Assembly (NCBI GenBank): GCA_963728045.1 | Contig: CAVSIE010000002.1 | Location: 496,001-560,000, forward strand | DNA from: VRUE01 sp963728045 | Lineage (GTDB): Bacteria; Actinomycetota; Thermoleophilia; Solirubrobacterales; 70-9 | Length of the DNA stretch: 64,000 nt | Direction: 5' to 3' | In this document: positions 25,184 through 33,726 of the stretch, in pieces | Position numbering within the stretch: position 1 is the stretch's first letter | How the letters are laid out: every line of letters begins with the position of its first letter | Program-made: the position numbers and the translations under genes | The notes under the pieces: model-generated | Told to the model about the DNA's origin: nothing | The model's input: only the letters and a program-made list of their open reading frames with translations | Databases searched by the model: none

Positions 25184-25537
25184 GTGAAACTGGTGATCGG
25201 AATCGTTCGCCCCGAGAAGGCGAACGACGTGCTGGAAGCGCTCTATCGGGCGGAAGTGCGCGGGGTCTCGATGAGCCGCGTGCAGGGACATGGCGGTGAG
25301 CTCGACCGGGTCGAGACCTACCGCGGCACCACCGTGAAGATGGGCCTCTCCGAGAAGGTCCGCTTCGAGGTCGCCGTCTCGGACTCCTTCGTGCAGCCCA
25401 CGATCGACGCCCTCTGCGAGGGCGCGCGCACCGGCGAGGTGGGCGACGGCAAGATCTTCGTCGTCCCGCTCGAGCAGGCGGTTCGCATCCGCACCGGTGA
25501 GACCGACCAGTCCGCAGTCACCCCGGTGGTGAAGTGA
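25184..25537 (+). CDS. glnK: PII-family nitrogen signal protein
   Basis: This 117-residue PII protein begins KLVIGIVRPEKANDVLEAL. It has the T-loop DRVETYRGTTVKMGLSEKVR, then GARTGEVGDGKIFVVPLEQAVRIRTGE, the nucleotide-binding signature of the family. The position of the uridylylated or adenylylated tyrosine (Tyr51) appears to hold valine, although the earlier tyrosine (YRG) is kept. Covalent control may therefore be absent. It starts with GTG after GGGAGGAGAG, and its stop overlaps the ammonium transporter start, the classic glnK-amt pair. Confidence 0.9.
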   Translation: MKLVIGIVRPEKANDVLEALYRAEVRGVSMSRVQGHGGELDRVETYRGTTVKMGLSEKVRFEVAVSDSFVQPTIDALCEGARTGEVGDGKIFVVPLEQAVRIRTGETDQSAVTPVVK

Positions 25538-26847
25538 TGAGCCTCCTCGACCTACCGCTGATCGCCCAGGCCGCCAAGGTAGACACCGGCGACACAGCCT
25601 GGATGCTCGCCGCCACCGCGCTGGTCCTCCTAATGACGCCGGCGCTGGGGCTCTTCTACGCCGGCCTGGTGCGCTCGAAGAACACCCTCAACACCTTCAT
25701 GATGTGCGTCGCGGCGATCGCGATCGCGATGGTCACCTGGGCGCTGGTCGGATACTCGCTCGCCTTCGATGGCGAAGGCGACCTGATCGGCGGTCTCGGC
25801 AACTTCGCCATGCAGGGCATCGACTTCACCCCGCGCGAAGGGACGACGATCCCACACCTGGTCTTCTTCGCTTTCCAGGCGACCTTCTGCATCATCACCA
25901 CCGCCCTGGTCTCTGGCGCGGTTGTCGAGCGGATGCGGTTTGGCGCCTTCCTCGTCTTCGCGACGCTCTGGTCGGTGCTGGTCTACGCGGTTCTCGCCCA
26001 CTGGGCCTTCGGCGGTGGCTGGCTGATCGAGGGCGGCACCCTTGACTTCGCCGGCGGCGTCCCGGTCGAGATGGGCTCCGGCTTCTCGGCGCTGGCCGCG
26101 GCGCTGGTAGTCGGGGCGCGCAAGGATTACGGCCGCCAGGCGCTGCTCCCCCACAACGCCGTCTTCGTGCTGCTCGGGGCCGGTCTGCTCTGGTTCGGCT
26201 GGTTCGGCTTCAACGGCGGCTCCGGATTCTCGACTGGGGAAGGCAGCGTTCTCGCCTTCACCAACACCCTGCTGACGCCGGCCTGCGCGCTGATCACCTG
26301 GTTCGTCCTCGACCTGATCCGCGGCCGCAAGGTGACTGCGATCGGCGCCGCGACCGCGATCATCGTCGGCTGCGTGCTGATTACCCCCGCCGGCGGCTAC
26401 ATCAGCCCGGGTTGGGCGATGGTCCTCGGCTTCGTCGGCGCCCTACCCTGCTACGCGATGATCGTCTGGCGGCCGCGGACCCGGGTCGACGAGACACTCG
26501 ACGTGCTCGCCGCCCACGGCGTCGCCGGCTTCACCGGCATCCTCTTCATCGGCCTCGTCGCCCAGATCGGCTGGAACGGGGTCTCCGACGGCCTCTTCTA
26601 CGGCAACGCCACCCAGCTCTGGGATCAGGTGCTGGCGGCGGTCGCCGCACCGGCCTACGCGTTCGTCATGACTTACGTGCTGCTGCGGATCATCGGCGCG
26701 GTGATGCCGCTGCGGGCGACCGAGCACGACGAGGCGATCGGCATGGACTTCGCCTACCACGGCGAGGAGGCCTACGCCACGGGCGAGGGCGCGATCTTGG
26801 TCGCGCCCGACGCCGACGGCGAGATCCTCGTCGCCGACCCCGGTTGA
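25537..26847 (+). CDS. amt: Ammonium transporter Amt
   Basis: The protein has about 436 residues and 11 transmembrane helices. Amt signatures are DTAWMLAATALVLLMTPALGLFYAGLVRSKN, the pore region YAVLAHWAFGGGWL with the first channel histidine, FNGGSGFSTGEG and AHGVAGFTGILFIG with the second histidine. It conducts ammonium and is blocked by PII in related systems. ATG 25537 and GTG 25534 are both possible starts. It is followed by a CutA remnant through a TTGA overlap. Confidence 0.9.
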   Translation: MSLLDLPLIAQAAKVDTGDTAWMLAATALVLLMTPALGLFYAGLVRSKNTLNTFMMCVAAIAIAMVTWALVGYSLAFDGEGDLIGGLGNFAMQGIDFTPREGTTIPHLVFFAFQATFCIITTALVSGAVVERMRFGAFLVFATLWSVLVYAVLAHWAFGGGWLIEGGTLDFAGGVPVEMGSGFSALAAALVVGARKDYGRQALLPHNAVFVLLGAGLLWFGWFGFNGGSGFSTGEGSVLAFTNTLLTPACALITWFVLDLIRGRKVTAIGAATAIIVGCVLITPAGGYISPGWAMVLGFVGALPCYAMIVWRPRTRVDETLDVLAAHGVAGFTGILFIGLVAQIGWNGVSDGLFYGNATQLWDQVLAAVAAPAYAFVMTYVLLRIIGAVMPLRATEHDEAIGMDFAYHGEEAYATGEGAILVAPDADGEILVADPG

Positions 26848-27062
26848 GCGCCGAGTACATCCAGGTCCTGACAACCGTCGACTCGGCGGAGGAGGCCGAG
26901 CGGATCTCCACCCTGGCCAAGACCGAGGCGAGCCGCTATGCCGAGGTCGAGGCGGCGATCCGCGAGGCGCACTCCTACGAGGAGCCCGAGATCCTCGCGA
27001 TTCCGGTGCTTGCCGGCAGCGCCGGCTACCTGGGCTGGATCAGCGACAACGTCGACGGCTGA
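26844..27062 (+). CDS. cutA: CutA-like protein lacking its central region
   Basis: The first 24 residues (SAEYIQVLTTVDSAEEAERISTL) match the N-terminal strand and helix of CutA1. The sequence then jumps directly to KTEASRYAEVEAAIREAHSYEEPEILAIPVLAGSAGYLGWI, the C-terminal half. The middle, about 35 residues with the conserved cysteine and the YYWEG strands, is missing in frame. At 72 residues instead of about 105 it cannot form the normal ferredoxin-like fold. CutA is structurally related to PII, and the gene overlaps amt, so the context is striking. An assembly deletion is possible. Confidence 0.7.
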   Translation: MSAEYIQVLTTVDSAEEAERISTLAKTEASRYAEVEAAIREAHSYEEPEILAIPVLAGSAGYLGWISDNVDG

Positions 27063-27069
27063 CGAAGCG

Positions 27070-27840
27070 CTAGGCGCGCAGCTTGTAGCCGCGCGAGAAG
27101 AGGCGCAGGTTGACGGCGAAGAGGGCGGCGGTTGCGGCTGTGAGGGCGAGCAGCGAGAGTGCGATGCTCGCTTCCGTGTAGCCGAGGAAGCCGTAGCGGA
27201 CCAGGTTGATCATGTAGTAGATCGGGTTGAAGTGGGTCAGGGTCTCGTAGGGCTCGGGGAGTAGCGAAGCGGAGTAGAAGACGCCGCCGAGGAAGATCAG
27301 CGGCGTCAGGATGAAGGTTTGGGCGAAGGCGACGTCGTCGAACTGCTCGGCGCGGACGCCGATCAGCACCCCCAGCTGCGAGAAGAAGAAGCCGACCAGG
27401 AAGAGCGCCGGGATCAGCACCAGGACGTGGTCGACCGGCAGGTCCACCAGGAGCGAGGCGGCGGTGAAGGTCAGCACCGCGACGATGAGACCGCGCATGA
27501 AGCCGCCGAGCGAGAAGGCGAGCAGCAGCTCCAGCGGCGAGGCCGGTGAGGAGAGCTGATCTTGGATCGCCCCCTGGAACTTCTGCTGCAGGATCGAGGA
27601 GGAGTTGTTGGAGAAGGCGTTGATCGACCAGGCCATCATGATCAGGCCCGGGATGACGAAGACGACGTAGTCGATCCCGTGCAGCTCGTCGATTCGGGTG
27701 CCGAGCGCGGCGCCGAAGACGGAGATGTAGAGGAAGGTTTCGAGCAGCGGCGCGCCGATCGTCTGCTTCTTGATCTTCATGAAACGGTTGACCTCGCGCC
27801 GCCAGAGCGTGAAGAGCCGGATCCGGGCGGTGGCGCTCAC
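27070..27840 (-). CDS. ABC-2 type transporter permease
   Basis: This 256-residue protein has six transmembrane segments of the ABC-2 family. It carries FVIPGLIMMAWSINAFSNNSSSILQQKFQG after the first helix pair, the central LLAFSLGGFMRGLIVA and the family hallmark QTFILTPLIFLGGVFYSASLLPEP. It exports a drug, lipid or polysaccharide; the cargo cannot be read. Its start overlaps the stop of the ATPase gene by four bases, so the two form one transporter. Confidence 0.85.
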   Translation of the reverse strand: MSATARIRLFTLWRREVNRFMKIKKQTIGAPLLETFLYISVFGAALGTRIDELHGIDYVVFVIPGLIMMAWSINAFSNNSSSILQQKFQGAIQDQLSSPASPLELLLAFSLGGFMRGLIVAVLTFTAASLLVDLPVDHVLVLIPALFLVGFFFSQLGVLIGVRAEQFDDVAFAQTFILTPLIFLGGVFYSASLLPEPYETLTHFNPIYYMINLVRYGFLGYTEASIALSLLALTAATAALFAVNLRLFSRGYKLRA

Positions 27841-28607
27841 GAGACGACCTCGATGTGGGAGCGGGAGAGCTCTTTGCGCCCGACCAGGGCCAGGTAGGCG
27901 TCCTCGAGGTTGTCCACCCCAAAGCGACTCGCCAGCTCACCGCTGGTCCCCTCGGCGACGACCTCGCCCTCGTTGATGAAGGCGATCCGGTCGCAGAGCT
28001 GCTCGGCCTCCTCGATGTAGTGCGTGGTGAGCAGGATCGTCGTCCCCTCCTGGTTGATCCGCTGGACGTAGTGCCAGAGCTCGAGTCGAAGCTCGACGTC
28101 GACGCCGGCGGTCGGCTCGTCGAGGATCAGCAGGCGCGGGCGGTGCATCATCGCCCGCGCGAGGATCGCCCGTCGCTTCATCCCGCCGGAAAGAGTGCGG
28201 GTGCGCTCCTTGCGCTTATCGGTCAGCGAGAAGACCTCCAGCAGTTCCTCGGTGCGCTCGCGTCGCTCGCGCTTTGGCATCCCGAAGTAGCCGGCGTGGT
28301 AGTCGAGCGTCTCCTCGACGGTCAGGAACCAGTCGAGGTTGAGCTCCTGCGGCGCCAGCCCGACCGCCTGCCGCGCCTCGCTGTAGTCGCCGCCAATCGC
28401 GTCGTGCCCGAAGACCTGGATCCTGCCCCCCGTCGGTTGGGCCAGCCCCGTCGTGCAGTGGATCAGGGTCGACTTGCCCGCACCATTGGGGCCGAGCAGC
28501 GCGAAGAGCTCCCCCGGCTCGATCTCGAGCGATACCCCGCGCAGCGCCTCGACTCCGGTGGGGTAGCGCTTGACGAGGTTGTCGATCTGAAGGGCCGGTT
28601 CGCTCAC
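27837..28607 (-). CDS. ABC transporter ATP-binding protein
   Basis: This 256-residue ATPase has Walker A GPNGAGKST (about 38-46), a Q-loop APQELNL, signature TLSGGMKRR, Walker B LLILDEPTAGVD and the switch TTHYIEEAE. It belongs to the DRA-type group paired with ABC-2 permeases. GTG 28607 was chosen because upstream residues are Arg-rich shadow sequence. The GTG overlaps the stop of the beta-propeller gene (GTGA), so three genes run in one transcript. Confidence 0.85.
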   Translation of the reverse strand: MSEPALQIDNLVKRYPTGVEALRGVSLEIEPGELFALLGPNGAGKSTLIHCTTGLAQPTGGRIQVFGHDAIGGDYSEARQAVGLAPQELNLDWFLTVEETLDYHAGYFGMPKRERRERTEELLEVFSLTDKRKERTRTLSGGMKRRAILARAMMHRPRLLILDEPTAGVDVELRLELWHYVQRINQEGTTILLTTHYIEEAEQLCDRIAFINEGEVVAEGTSGELASRFGVDNLEDAYLALVGRKELSRSHIEVVS

Positions 28608-29892
28608 GTGACCCGAACGACCCTGAAGGTACGCTGGGCGGGCGACTTGTCGGCGACCCCGTTGAGCACGGCGCGGACTTCGAAGCGGTAGCGGGCGGGC
28701 TTGAGCCTGTAGACCTGTGGGGATTTGCAGGGGCCGAACTGCGGTGCCGGCGTCGCAGCTTTGCCTTTTTTGCCTTTCCCTTTGCGCAGCTTGGCCAGCG
28801 CGCACTCGAAGCCGACACCGGCGTCCGGGGAGGTGAACCTGAATTTCACCGTCGCCCGCTTGCGGCGAGTTTTCACCTTGCCTTTCGGGCCTTTCACGAT
28901 CTGCGTCCGCGGCTCGACGAGCGGAGCGGGCGGCGAGACTGGAATCGCGGGCGGGTCGACGCCGCTGACACGGCCGACCTTATTCGTCATCTCCAGCGTC
29001 ACCCAGAGCGTGTTGCCGGGCCCGGCGGCGATCTGGCGCGGGCCCGATCCTTTGGCGAACCCGGTCAGGCCGCTCAACTGGCCGTCGGGAGTCAGCCTCG
29101 TCAGTCCGTCCGAGATGAACTCCGGCGCCCAGTAGGCGCCGTCGGCGCCAAAGGCGATCCCGAATGGGTCAGTTCCTTCAGCAGAGAGGACCAGCGGTGT
29201 CGCAGTCGGTGAGAGCAGACCGATTTCCTTCGGCGTGTTGACCGGCTGGGTGAAGGCGTACTGGCCGCTGGGGCTGCCGGCGACCCCTTGGGCCTGCCCG
29301 CCGACTTTGAATTCCGTGGTCACCCCGGCGGTCGTCGAGGCGAGGATCCGCTGGAAGTCAGCGACGACGAGCAGCGAACCGGCGGTGTCGATGTCCTTCG
29401 GTGCCAACCCGGGCACCGGGAAGTCTTTGGCGGTGGCTGGGGCCGCAGGTGGTACCTGGACCAGTTTGCCGTTCGTCGCCACCCAGAGGTTGCCGTCCGC
29501 ACCGAGGACGATCGCGTGTTCGGTCCCGATCGAGGCTAGGGCGGTCAGGTCTTTGGTCCCGACAGGATTGGCCGGATCGAAGCTGATCACGCCGCCGTTC
29601 CGAGTGATCCAGATCCGGCCTTCGGGGCCACGGCGATCCCAGAGGGGGTGATCGCTTCGAGGTCGAATTCGGTGACAACACCGGCGGGCGTGATCCTGGC
29701 CACGTCCCGGCCAACACCGTCCAGCGTCACCCAGATGTTTCCGTCGGGCCCTTGGACCAGCTTGTTGTTCGAGCCAAGGCCGGGAACGTCGAATTCACCG
29801 CTTACCGCGGGCGCGGCCCCGGCCGGCGCGGCGATGAACGCCAACGCAAGCAACCCCAGGGCCAGCGAGCGCATGCCGATTCGCGAAATCAC
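28604..29892 (-). pseudogene. Secreted beta-propeller protein (virginiamycin B lyase-like), one frameshift
   Basis: The ATG at 29892 starts a signal peptide (SLALGLLALAFIAAPAGAAPA), followed by Vgb-type blades such as LVQGPDGNIWVTLDG, VLGADGNLWVATNG and AAGPGNTLWVTLE. From about residue 330 an immunoglobulin-like domain follows (KFRFTSPDAGVGFECALA to YRFEVRAVLNG). Near 29620 the frame changes; adding one base gives the expected blade end VAPEGRIWITRNGG. It is probably an intact surface protein with a sequencing deletion. Lyase activity is unproven. It is linked to the ABC pair by overlap. Confidence 0.75.
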
Positions 29893-29925
29893 CGGGGTCA
29901 GTCTAGAGAGGACGCTCTCCGGGAC

Positions 29926-30780
29926 TCAGCGTTCGGTGCGCCTCGGTCCAGCGACCGCGACGAGGCGGTCGTTGAGCAGGCGCATCGTCCACTCGTAAGG
30001 AGGGGCGAACTTGCGCTGGACCCAGTAGCCGATCCGGGTGTCGGCTGAGGTGAAGACCATGTAGCGGTCCTTTTCGATGCCGGCGAGGATCCGCTCGGCC
30101 ACCCGCTCGGGGCTGACCGCGTGGCGCTCGAAGCGCTCGACCAGCTTCCGTATCCGCCGGTCGTCGCGGTCGACGCCGACGATCTCGACCGTGCCGACCA
30201 GCGGCGTTTTCACCGCGCCCGGGCAGACCAGGCTGACGCCGATGCCGTAGCGGCGCAGATCGAAGCGCAGCACCTCGGAGACGCCGCGCAGGCCGAACTT
30301 GCTGGCGCTGTAGGCGGCGTGCCAGGGCAGGCCGAAGAGCCCGGCGGCCGAGGAGACGTTGACCACGTGGCCGCCGCGGCCGGCCTCGATCATCGGCGGC
30401 ACGAAGCATTCGAGGACGCTGACCGGCCCCATCAGGTTTACGTCGATCATCTTCTGCCAGTGATGGCGTTCGAGGAGCTCTATCGGGCCCCAGGTGGAGA
30501 CGCCGGCGATGTTCATCGCCACGTCCATGCTGCCGTGAGCGGCGTGGATCTCCTCCGCCATCGAGACGACCGCGGCGTGGTCGGAGATATCGGCGGCCTC
30601 GAGGTAGCTGACCGTCCCGCCCGCCTGCCTGATCTCGGCCGCGCAGCTCTCCAACGCCTCACCCTGGATGTCCGTCAGGTAGAGGTCCGCGCCCTTCGCC
30701 GCCGCGGCGATCGCTGTCGCCCGGCCGATGCCGCTGGCGGCGCCGGTGACCAGACAGCGCTTACCGCGCAGGTCCTTCAA
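29926..30780 (-). CDS. Short-chain dehydrogenase/reductase
   Basis: This 284-residue classical SDR has the cofactor loop LVTGAASGIGRAT (about 10-22). D in YLTDIQGE near residue 38 suggests NAD(H). Further motifs are the NIAG strand, SSAAGLFGLP, the catalytic AYSASKFGLRG (Tyr and Lys) and CPGAVKTPL. The C-terminal 60 residues are basic and may contact the membrane. The substrate is unknown. TTG 30780 overlaps the stop of the carboxymuconolactone-decarboxylase-like gene, so both are co-translated. Confidence 0.8.
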   Translation of the reverse strand: MKDLRGKRCLVTGAASGIGRATAIAAAAKGADLYLTDIQGEALESCAAEIRQAGGTVSYLEAADISDHAAVVSMAEEIHAAHGSMDVAMNIAGVSTWGPIELLERHHWQKMIDVNLMGPVSVLECFVPPMIEAGRGGHVVNVSSAAGLFGLPWHAAYSASKFGLRGVSEVLRFDLRRYGIGVSLVCPGAVKTPLVGTVEIVGVDRDDRRIRKLVERFERHAVSPERVAERILAGIEKDRYMVFTSADTRIGYWVQRKFAPPYEWTMRLLNDRLVAVAGPRRTER

Positions 30781-31340
30781 GACGAGGACGCCTTCGAGGC
30801 GAAATCGGGCTGGACGCGCAGCGAGTTGAGGGTCATCGCAAGCATCTCGTAGTGACCGATCAGCAGGCAGAGCTCGATCAACTCGACCTCGCTCAGCTTC
30901 CCGCTCAACCGCTGCCACAGCTCGTCGCCGATAACGCCGTTCGCATGCAGCTCGTCGGCGGCCTCGAGCAGCATCGCCTGGCGCTCCGACCAGCCCGGCG
31001 CCGTGGCGCCGTCGCGCACGCGGGCGATCTCCTCGGCGCCGAGGCCGGCGCGAGCGCCGAGCCGCTCGTGGTGGCTCCACTCGTACTCGCAGCCGGTGTT
31101 GTGGGCAACCCGCAGGATCACCAGCTCGGTCTCGGCACGCGGCAGCTTGCCGCCCGGCATCAGGCCGCCGGCGAACCAGAGCCAGCGCCGGAAGAGGCCG
31201 CGGTGCCGGGCCAGGGTGGTGAAGATGTGCGGCGGCTTGCCTTTGGTGGCCAGCCCCGCCAGCCGGGCGATGACGGCGTTGACCAGGCCGATCTGCCGGC
31301 GCGTTCCCGGAGCGATACGCGAGCGATCCCCTTCACTCAT
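30777..31340 (-). CDS. Carboxymuconolactone decarboxylase / AhpD-like protein
   Basis: This protein of about 187 residues has the AhpD-like core KLPRAETELVILRVAHNTGCEYEWSHHE. It contains a single cysteine rather than the CxxC of peroxidase-type AhpD, as is common in CMD-family relatives. A C-terminal helical pair (SEVELIELCLLIGHYEMLAMTLNSL) follows. The reaction is not known. I chose the ATG at 31340; an upstream TTG at 31361 is possible. It is divergent from the exonuclease gene. Confidence 0.75.
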   Translation of the reverse strand: MSEGDRSRIAPGTRRQIGLVNAVIARLAGLATKGKPPHIFTTLARHRGLFRRWLWFAGGLMPGGKLPRAETELVILRVAHNTGCEYEWSHHERLGARAGLGAEEIARVRDGATAPGWSERQAMLLEAADELHANGVIGDELWQRLSGKLSEVELIELCLLIGHYEMLAMTLNSLRVQPDFASKASSS

Positions 31341-31365
31341 CGCTCGGACACTACGGTTCAAGGAG

Positions 31366-32232
31366 ATGAAGCGCCCGCTGCTCGCCGTCGACGCGCCCTC
31401 GATGCTGTTCCGCGCCTTCTACGCGCTGCCCGACTCGATCGTCGGGCCGGACGGGAAGCCGGTCAACGCGCTGCTGGGGACCGCCAACCTGATCGTGCGC
31501 GAGGTCGAGAAGCATGAGCCGCGCGCCGTCGTCCTCTGCTTCGGCCCCGACGCCGCTTCTTACCGCACCGAGCTCTACCCCTCCTACCACGCCGAGCGCG
31601 AGGCGGCGATGCCGGACACGCTTGCACCACAGTTCGTGGCCGCGCGTGATTTTTCCGAGGCGTTCGGCTGGACGGTGGCGACCAGCGACGACCTCGAGGC
31701 CGACGACCTGCTCGGCACCTACGCCCGGCGCGAGGCGGAGGCTGGCGGCAAGGCGCTGCTGATGACCGGCGACCGCGACATGTACCAGTGCGCGGACGAG
31801 CGGGTAACCGTGCTCTACGTGAAGACGGGGACCAAAGGCTCAGAGGAAGTGGGGCCGGCAGAGGTGCGCGAGCGCTACGGGGTAGACCCCGAGCAGGTCC
31901 CCGACTTCATCGCCCTGCGCGGCGATCCCTCCGACGGTTTGCCCGGCGCCAATGGCGTCGGACCGAAGACCGCGGCCGAGCTGCTGCGCCGCCACGGCTC
32001 GCTGGAGGCGATCCTCGACAACGCGATCCGCGAGCGCCGCCCGGCGCTGCGCGGGGCGCTGACCGACGGCCGCGACGACCTGCTCGCCTTCAAGGACATC
32101 GCGACCCTGCGCGACGCCGGGGTCGAGCCCCCGCCCGACCGCGATACCGACTGGGCCGGCGCCGCCGAGGCCGCCCGCGGGCTCGGCATGAACCGCCTCG
32201 CCGAGCGGCTCGACGAACGCTCAGGCGGGTAG
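31366..32232 (+). CDS. 5'-3' exonuclease (Pol I N-terminal domain-like)
   Basis: This 288-residue stand-alone flap/5' nuclease has the metal-site acidic clusters LAVDAPSMLFRAFYAL, SDDLEADDLLGTYA, LMTGDRDMYQ and the helix-hairpin-helix GDPSDGLPGANGVGPKTAAELL. It matches the exonuclease domain of DNA polymerase I without polymerase. The ATG at 31366 follows CAAGGAG. It overlaps the convergent LigD gene by 12 bases. The pairing of a flap nuclease with a repair ligase suggests DNA repair, though they are on opposite strands. Confidence 0.85.
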   Translation: MKRPLLAVDAPSMLFRAFYALPDSIVGPDGKPVNALLGTANLIVREVEKHEPRAVVLCFGPDAASYRTELYPSYHAEREAAMPDTLAPQFVAARDFSEAFGWTVATSDDLEADDLLGTYARREAEAGGKALLMTGDRDMYQCADERVTVLYVKTGTKGSEEVGPAEVRERYGVDPEQVPDFIALRGDPSDGLPGANGVGPKTAAELLRRHGSLEAILDNAIRERRPALRGALTDGRDDLLAFKDIATLRDAGVEPPPDRDTDWAGAAEAARGLGMNRLAERLDERSGG

Positions 32233-33702
32233 CTCCTCCTCCAGCCGGACCTCGCTCGCCGGCTTGTCCTCGCGCAGTCCCTTGAAGGAGCCGTGGCGCA
32301 CCATGCCGTCCGAGGTCATCTCGGCGAACTCGATCTCGGCAACCAGCTCTGGATCAACGAAGCGCGCTGCCTTCGCTTTCGGCGGCTGGCGACCGGCGAA
32401 GGGGCTCGTCTCGCGCGCCAGCGGGCGCAGGCGCTCGAGCAGCTCGCGCAAGTCCGCGTCGGAGAAGCCGGTGCCGACTTTGCCGACATAGCGCAGCCCT
32501 TCCCCATCGGCCTCCGGGTCGAAGTAGCCCATCAGCAGCGCCCCCAACTGGTTCTTGCGCCTGCCCTCGCCCGGCATCCAGCCGCCGATCACGAGCTCCT
32601 GGCGCATCGAGTTCTTGACCTTGAGCCAGGCGCCGGTCCGCCCGCCCGGCGCGTAGCGGCTGTCGAGCCGCTTCAGCACCAGCCCCTCCAGGCCCTGCTC
32701 GGCGGTCGCCGCGAGCAGCTCGGACGCGTGTCCGGTCGAGTAGCGCGGCGTCTGCCAGCCCTTCCCATCGAGCTCGAGCTTCTCGAGCAGCTCACGGCGG
32801 CGGCTGTAGGGCTGCTCCATCAGGTCATGGCCGTCGAGGTAGAGCAGATCGAAGACCATGTAGGTGACCGGGTAGCTCTTCATCCGGCGCCTGACGACGC
32901 TCTCCGAGGTCTGGTGGATGCGCTGCTGGAGGCGGCCGAAGCTGGGCCGGCCGCTCTCGTCGAAGGCGACCAGCTCGCCGTCGAGCACCGCGTCGAGGGA
33001 GCCGAGCTGGCGGGTCAGCGCTTTCACCTCCGGGTACTGCCTGGTGACGTCGTTGAGGTTGCGACTCTGCAGCGTCAGCCGGCCGGGCCGGCAGTAGGCG
33101 ATCGCCCGCACCCCGTCCAGCTTCACCTCGGCCGCCCAGTCGCCCTCGTCGGCGTCGGCCGGCAGCTTGGCGAGCTTGGCGAGCATCGGCGCCACCGCCT
33201 CGGGGAACGGGTCCCGCTCTTCCGCCGGCGGGTCCATGCGGTGGATCATCCAGTCCTTGCCGCTGCCTGTCCGGAAGAGGGCATAGCGGCCACTGAGGCG
33301 CTCGCCGGCGAAGCGGACGATGACTTTCTTCTCCTCCCACTTCTCGCACTCGTAGGCGCCGCGATCCCAGATCCGCATCGTTCCCGCCCCGTACTCGCCG
33401 GCCGGAATCTCACCCTCGAACTCGAGGTACTCGAGTGGGTGGTCCTCGGTGCGGATCGCCTTGCGGTTCTCCTCCGGGTCGTCGGGGACGCCGTTGGGGA
33501 TCGCCCAGGAGGCGGCGACGCCATCGTGCTCCAGGCGCAGGTCCCAGTGCAGGCGGCGGGCGCTGTGCTCCTGGACGACGAAGCGCGGCGCCTTCGCTTT
33601 CGCTTTGCGGCGACGGCGTTTGCGCGGCGACGGCTCGGGAGTCGCCTCGAAGTCGCGCTTGCTCTCGTACTTCCGGAGCTTGTCGCCTTTCTTCTTCGCC
33701 AT
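32221..33702 (-). CDS. ligD: LigD-type ATP-dependent DNA ligase with 3'-phosphoesterase domain, no polymerase
   Basis: The protein has 493 residues. After a basic N-terminal tail comes the phosphoesterase domain (RFVVQEHSARRLHWDLRLEHDG with metal ligands, and IPAGEYGAGTM). The ligase domain follows with motif I AEVKLDGVRAIAY (adenylated lysine about 189), motif III LDGELVAF, motif IV GLEGLVLKR and motif V WLKVKN, then an OB fold. It is the PE-LIG half of LigD without the primase-polymerase. No Ku or polymerase gene lies in the window. Role: end joining or repair. Confidence 0.9.
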   Translation of the reverse strand: MAKKKGDKLRKYESKRDFEATPEPSPRKRRRRKAKAKAPRFVVQEHSARRLHWDLRLEHDGVAASWAIPNGVPDDPEENRKAIRTEDHPLEYLEFEGEIPAGEYGAGTMRIWDRGAYECEKWEEKKVIVRFAGERLSGRYALFRTGSGKDWMIHRMDPPAEERDPFPEAVAPMLAKLAKLPADADEGDWAAEVKLDGVRAIAYCRPGRLTLQSRNLNDVTRQYPEVKALTRQLGSLDAVLDGELVAFDESGRPSFGRLQQRIHQTSESVVRRRMKSYPVTYMVFDLLYLDGHDLMEQPYSRRRELLEKLELDGKGWQTPRYSTGHASELLAATAEQGLEGLVLKRLDSRYAPGGRTGAWLKVKNSMRQELVIGGWMPGEGRRKNQLGALLMGYFDPEADGEGLRYVGKVGTGFSDADLRELLERLRPLARETSPFAGRQPPKAKAARFVDPELVAEIEFAEMTSDGMVRHGSFKGLREDKPASEVRLEEELPA

Positions 33703-33726
33703 CGCCTCGACCGTACACTTCCGAAC

